Part shown: positions 59,201 through 64,000 of the stretch, in pieces | How the letters are laid out: every line of letters starts with the position of its first letter | Position numbering within the stretch: position 1 is the stretch's first letter | Assembly: GCA_028015205.1 (NCBI GenBank) | Contig: CM051508.1 | Span: forward strand, 11,302,001-11,366,000 | DNA from: Mytilisepta virgata | Lineage: Eukaryota; Mollusca; Bivalvia; Mytilida; Mytilidae | DNA length: 64,000 nt | Reading direction: 5' to 3' | The notes under the pieces: generated by a model | The model's input: the letters and a program-made list of their open reading frames with translations, nothing else | What the model was told of the DNA's origin: nothing | The model's database searches: none | Position numbers and translations under genes: made by a program

Positions 59201-61889
59201 TGGAAAAAAAATTCAGAATGTGTGAAATTTTGTTCAAGCCTAGCCCGATTTAAAGAATTTTCAAAGGGCGTGAAAAGTTGGATTATCCCAATGCGATTTA
59301 AAAAAAAAACAATTCAAATTTTGTTAAAATCGAACCCACTTTATCACAGTTTGAACTATTTTTAAAAAAATACGTTAACAATATACATTAAACAATTGTT
59401 TTCATTTTGGGTAATGACATTTTGAAAGGGATTTAAAGGGAAACAACGCCTTATCAGATCCCATTATGTAAAAAATGATTGCAAGCATAAATTATGCGAA
59501 TCTTCATCCAGAACCACAATAGGTATAAAAATGAAAAACAATCTACAAGTAAACTTTCCTATAGAAGCCTAAGTTAAATTCCGTTTGGCTGTTAAAGTCA
59601 TGTTGATATACTGTCTGGGTAATCGAATACAATTCTGAAAGGCGACTACATAAGACCGTAACATTGCTGCCAAAGTAGGTTCAGTGGTTCCAGAAACGAG
59701 GATCAAAATGTATATTCATGAAATTTTCTAAGTCTAAGATAGTAATAAGGACAAAATTGGGTCAAATTAAATAAATCTGAAACAAATTTTTTACTATATA
59801 TTACACAACTATAGATTTTTTCATTACTGTTTGAAGACGGTCGGCTTATCACATGGAAACAATTCAAGGTGCTTTTTTGTCTTAAAAGAGGAACTTAACT
59901 TTTGGTTTGAAAAAGCAATAATAATCAAATTTAAACTGACCTTAATACTAATTTAAGATTAATTTTATGATTGTTTTCCAATTGTCATAACTAACAAAAA
60001 TATCTTGTGTTGATTTTGGGTTTGAGATGAAATCATTACTTACCATCATAATTTAACTAAACGAAATTTTGATGACATATAATAATGGTGTTTGTCCCAT
60101 TTAATCCATTATTTATTAAATTAATTGTAGAACTTTCTATATAAAACTTTATGATAAATCTAAATTTCTGACATTTACCGACATTTAATTATTTCATTGT
60201 TTAAAAATTATCTATAAAACTAAAGCATATATTTTAATTTTTGATATTTAATTAACGTTTTTGCTGAATGTTATATGTACTGGAAATTACATATGCCAGT
60301 TGATCATATTTTCTTAACAATCGAAAAGGTGTGAAAAGATCTTTGAAGTTTCATGATATGAAATATAAATACATTTTGTACGTGTGACACAATTATATTA
60401 AGTTTATGATCCCAATAAATGTGTGACAGGATGTTTAAAAGATAACATATGTTTGTACCAAAACACATTTTACAATAATTATGAATACCTATAGGAAGCT
60501 GAATTATTTTTTCTCCAGATACAGAAAATTAAATGAAGAATATGCAATATAAGTATCTTAAATTTTCAGAAAAACAATTTTAATGTCTGGATCTTCTGTC
60601 TTTTGGAATAACATATATAGAACCGTAAATGTAAATGTGTGTGAAAACATATAGTCTGTATGAATGACTGGAAGCTATTCCCTTTTTGTGGATATTGGAG
60701 TCTCCCATAGGTATGAGTTATCCTTCTTGACAGTATGTGTTTTGTATTAAACATAAAGTGATTCGCTTCTAACAACAAGACAATTATATGATTGTTTTCT
60801 ATTTTTCTTCTTGAAACAACGATTTTTTAAGTCTATATTTCAGTTTTTCTTATAATTATAATACAAAGAGTTGCGAAATCGAATGTCTTATTGCTGGTAC
60901 AAAAAAAGAAAGCCCCCTCAAAAAGATCCGGAGCTATTTTTTTTATAGTATTTTGATATCAACATATCATTAAAATTAATTAAAGGCATTTTCAAATTTG
61001 AAAGAGGTCCATTAATTGTATCACAAGTAAATCACACAAAAAACTAGTCCATTTGTCTATCAATTAAGGTGAATAAGTTTTTTATAACAATTAGTAACTG
61101 CATAACGTGAAATGCATTTTATCCGTATTTCTGGCCTCACGGCAAATATCAGAATTTCAAACTCTTTAGTGCAGATAACTCTTATAGCATCCATGTCCCA
61201 CCAGTTTACATGATTCTATCTTAAATACTGTAAGAAGAAGACGATGACAATAATTTGTTTTCCTTTTTGGATTCCCTTAGGATCTTGCACCAAGGTGTCA
61301 CATGATAATCCATGTTGATAGAGTTGGCAAATATAATTTGAAATATTATATAAGGATGTTCGCTGGTCATGTTTTCGAATTTTTGTCAGATGTTCAGAAT
61401 CATCTGGTTTTATCCATTTGAATGCCATAAATTTTTTTTCCCGCTAACACCCATTTTTCTCTTCATAAATCTTTTGCATGCAGATAATACTAGTAAGCCA
61501 TTTGGAAAAATCTTTATAAATCCTTGTTATTATTTAATGGTTTTTGAGAAATAAAAACTTGTCAATGATTAAGCTATGTAAAATTAAGAGAGCACATTTT
61601 TTCCGCCAAATTTTCAATGGCTTATATATCGAAAACAAGCATACAGACCTATAGATTTGGCCCATTTAGTTCCTTTATTAATCCACTATCAATATTTAAC
61701 AGTGTTATGAAAAGTTTGCTATTTTGAAACTGAGCAGCGAACATCCTCAAGTGGTTAGTACTTCATTATCAGAAGATTTCACTTATTTCTGGATAAGTAG
61801 AAATACATTTGTCTCACGACCTCGGCAAATTTTGAAAAGATCGAAACCAATTACATATCAATATTAATTATCCTACCTCAAATAATGTT
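56267..61889. other. Non-coding 3' part of unit B
   Basis: Matches 38,585-43,989 with indels. Contains the microsatellite-linked repeat (56,372-56,510), the foldback-type repeat (57,570-57,890, -), a 'cacaagatgtgcac' copy (58,600-58,760, -) and a 930-bp B-only insertion (59,747-60,676) with no recognisable content. No gene supported. Confidence 0.6.
59747..60676. other. 930-bp insertion specific to unit B
   Basis: A joins 'ctaagatagtagtaattcccttt' directly; B has 930 bp in between. No ORF, terminal repeat or known family seen. Confidence 0.65.
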
Positions 61890-61890
61890 G

Positions 61891-62110
61891 AGGGCCTCGC
61901 TGGCCGAGTGATCTAGGTAGTTCGTCATGACTACTAATGATGAATAGCCTGTAAACACTGGGGTGTGAGTTCGAATCTCACCTGTGGCAATTGATGGGCT
62001 TAGCCAGAGATACCGAAGGTGGAAAAAAACAACACAATTTAGTTGATCACTTGATTGCACGAAATTTTTCAAGTGAGTTGAGTTTTGACTGAAATCAATT
62101 AAGAGAATTA
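61891..62110 (+). mobile_element. tRNA-derived SINE, unit B copy
   Basis: A-box-like 'tggccgagtgatctagg' at 61,901 and a better B box, 'gagttcgaatctc' at 61,968-61,980. Same position as in A, so inserted before the duplication. Confidence 0.6.
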
Positions 62111-62449
62111 ATTCATAACTAGGTGAACAATGCATAGGTGGACTTGAAGTAGTAATCAGATGCGACATTTTCCAGTGTATTAAAACATTCAAAATGTTTT
62201 AAGCAGAAGAACAACAATAAGAACGGCTTTAATATGCACTGCCGGGTTTGAATTTGCAATAAGATGTAACATGTTATGTTTTGTCCTCGCAGTGACTTCC
62301 AGAAGAACAACAATACAATCACTGTTTTTTTGGTTGACAGTTTCATCGCGCATATATAAATTTGTATGAACAAGTTATGCATGGTATTCATTCTTATCTA
62401 TTATAACATGATCAACCCTCAAATGAAAATATATACACAATATAAAAAA

Positions 62450-62603
62450 ATAACAATCTAAAGATACTAATATTAGATATAGTATATTTATACTATGCTG
62501 TATACGACGCATTTCAAGGAGTTACCTCTCATCAGCAACATTTGGAAGACCAAAAACCAAACTTATTTTAAACAAGAAGTACTCATAACCAAAAATTCAT
62601 TCG
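62450..62603 (+). mobile_element. 310-bp repeat, copy 7 (partial)
   Basis: Counterpart of 44,533-44,690. Confidence 0.65.
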
Positions 62604-63319
62604 AAATCTTTACCAATAAATTACAGTTACTGTCCCATTTTGGTTGCACCTATTAGTGTTCTTAAAATAAATAAGGGTTTGAGAGGTTCGAAGCTCGGCT
62701 ACCTCAACCCCTAGATAATGATCACTTACTATTATCTGCAAGCACGTTAGACATTGGATTGAAAAAATATTCACAAATCGAGTCAGAATAATGTGATCGG
62801 TTTAGGTTACATGCATTTGCATTTCTCATGGTGTTTAAATGGTGTTCAAAGATACTTAATATTATAGTACATAGAGGACTTATTCAGTTTTTGGAATGAA
62901 GAAACAAGAGGCTCACATGTTAGTTTTTATGTAGATCTGGCATAAATGATACTTTTTGCTAATTAATGTATAACTTCGCAATTTTCGCCTTTATATTGAC
63001 TTGTACAGCTAAAATATAGAATTCTGAACCCAAATATATATATAGTTGCTAGGGACTTTTCATCTGTTGCTTTGGACATTTTCAATGGCCTTGAGTCTTG
63101 ACCTTCCAATTTGACTTGAGCAGGTAAATTGTAGGGACCTAAAGCGAAAGATATCTGATTTCTAGGTACTTTGCCATCCGTTGCTATGGTTTTTTCAATG
63201 ACCCTTGATCCTCCATTTTAATATACACTCCATACTCGGTCGCATTAGAATATAGTCCTATATATATATCCTATAATAGTCCTATAACATTATAATTGCT
63301 CTGATATAATCGGCAATAT

Positions 63320-64000
63320 TTACAGAATACTTGGGAATTACCACAAACCACCTCTATACACGACTCCGGGGAATAGAAAATTTATCAATAATTCAGCATA
63401 ATTATTTTGTTTTTTTAACACAAAAAAAAATGCATTGCATACAATGCATTTCTGTTAGAATAAATTCAAAATTTAATATTAAAAATTAAAGGTTATGTGT
63501 GAAACGGATAAAGTGGATAGTGGCCCAACTCCCTTTGAAATCAAAATTCAAAAACATTATTGTGAATACACATTGTTGAACGTCTAACGCACCAAACTCA
63601 TACGATTCGTGCGATACACGCACACAATTTGTGATCGTGTGATTTCTAAAAATTGTTTCTGTCAGGTACGAACAGGATATAACGAAACGAACAAGAAATA
63701 ACGAAACGAATTAATTACATTTTATGCCGGATATGAATAGCAGTAAGATATTTAAAATTGCATTTGATTTTAAATAAATAGGTACGATAAAAGAGACCGG
63801 TGTAATACGGTCGAAATTGAACTTTGTTTTACAAATATATATATATATATATATTTTGTGTGAAATTTATTAAAAATGACAGAACTGTGAAATTATATTT
63901 GTAAGTCATTCGAAGTCAAGTTAAAACAGACGATAATATATCTTGGGAACACAATAATCAAAACAATTGCTCGTGTAAAAGATGTAAATCAATACATTAG
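63320..64000 (+). repeat. Flank repeat S3 (cut by window edge)
   Basis: Nearly identical to 46,040-46,710, including the (TA)n tract at 63,836. By the array pattern another receptor unit may follow to the right. Confidence 0.7.

Larger units (their letters stand above)
47165..63320 (+). repeat. Segmental duplicate unit B
   Basis: Collinear with unit A (31,760-46,040). Extra in B: 4.2 kb with Ig4, Ig5 and FN3 (50,508-54,690) and about 930 bp at 59,747-60,676. Missing in B: the 1.3 kb element at 30.5-31.8 kb, 2.06 kb of intron 2, and 0.6 kb at 45.3-45.9 kb. Confidence 0.85.

Noticed and set aside
62119..64000. A further receptor gene starting at the right edge
   Set aside because: Only the shared 3' spacer and S3 are inside the window; no exon is visible.

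Overview
The window is animal nuclear DNA: AT-rich, with short exons in long introns and many degenerate repeats and mobile-element fragments. Several dispersed repeats (a 9.24 kb repeat, the 'cacaagatgtgcac' family, and elements that end in a 'ccaggtgagct' tail) look like ones common in bivalve genomes, especially Mytilus-like mussels. That assignment is from memory and is an inference. No bacterial-type operon, CRISPR array or rRNA is visible.

The only convincing protein-coding content is a tandem cluster of immunoglobulin-superfamily (IgSF) receptor genes. Receptor B (47,836-56,266, +) is the most complete: signal peptide, three canonical Ig domains, a fourth Ig exon with a one-base frame break, a divergent fifth Ig-like domain, a fibronectin type III domain, then one exon with the transmembrane helix and a tyrosine-rich tail. 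The tail contains an ITAM-type motif (YQLL-x9-YKDL), a YxxM and a YxxI. All internal introns are phase 1, so any domain exon can be lost or skipped without breaking the frame. Receptor A (32,426-38,128, +) is a paralogue that has lost Ig4-Ig5-FN3 through a deletion of about 4.2 kb. A TAC to TAG change just after its membrane helix makes it tailless; the unread tail (38,129-38,584) still carries an intact ITAM frame.

Unit 0 (about 20.2-26.2 kb, +) is an older, decayed relative. It has a possible signal exon, a broken Ig1 exon and up to three partial membrane/tail remnants, one carrying two successive ITAM-like modules. At the left edge a minus-strand Ig1-type exon (1,094-1,483) shows that the family continues leftward in the opposite orientation.

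Layout: retroelement RT fragment (-, 1-245); Ig1 exon (-); flank repeat S0 (about 1.75-3.9 kb); repeat-rich DNA (4-20 kb); unit 0; flank S1 (27.6-30.46 kb, interrupted); unit A (31.76-46.04 kb); flank S2 (46.04-47.16 kb); unit B (47.17-63.3 kb); flank S3 (63.3 kb to the end). The whole A block, including 5 kb of non-coding DNA with a tRNA-derived SINE, is repeated in B, so these are segmental tandem duplicates.

Inferred role: cell-surface recognition receptors. The full-length copy could signal through a Syk/PI3K-type tyrosine pathway and the tailless copy could act as a decoy or unpaired form. The Ig1 exons of A and B differ almost only at amino-acid-changing sites, packed into 215 bp, as expected for a ligand-binding domain under diversifying selection. 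All comparisons were done by eye.
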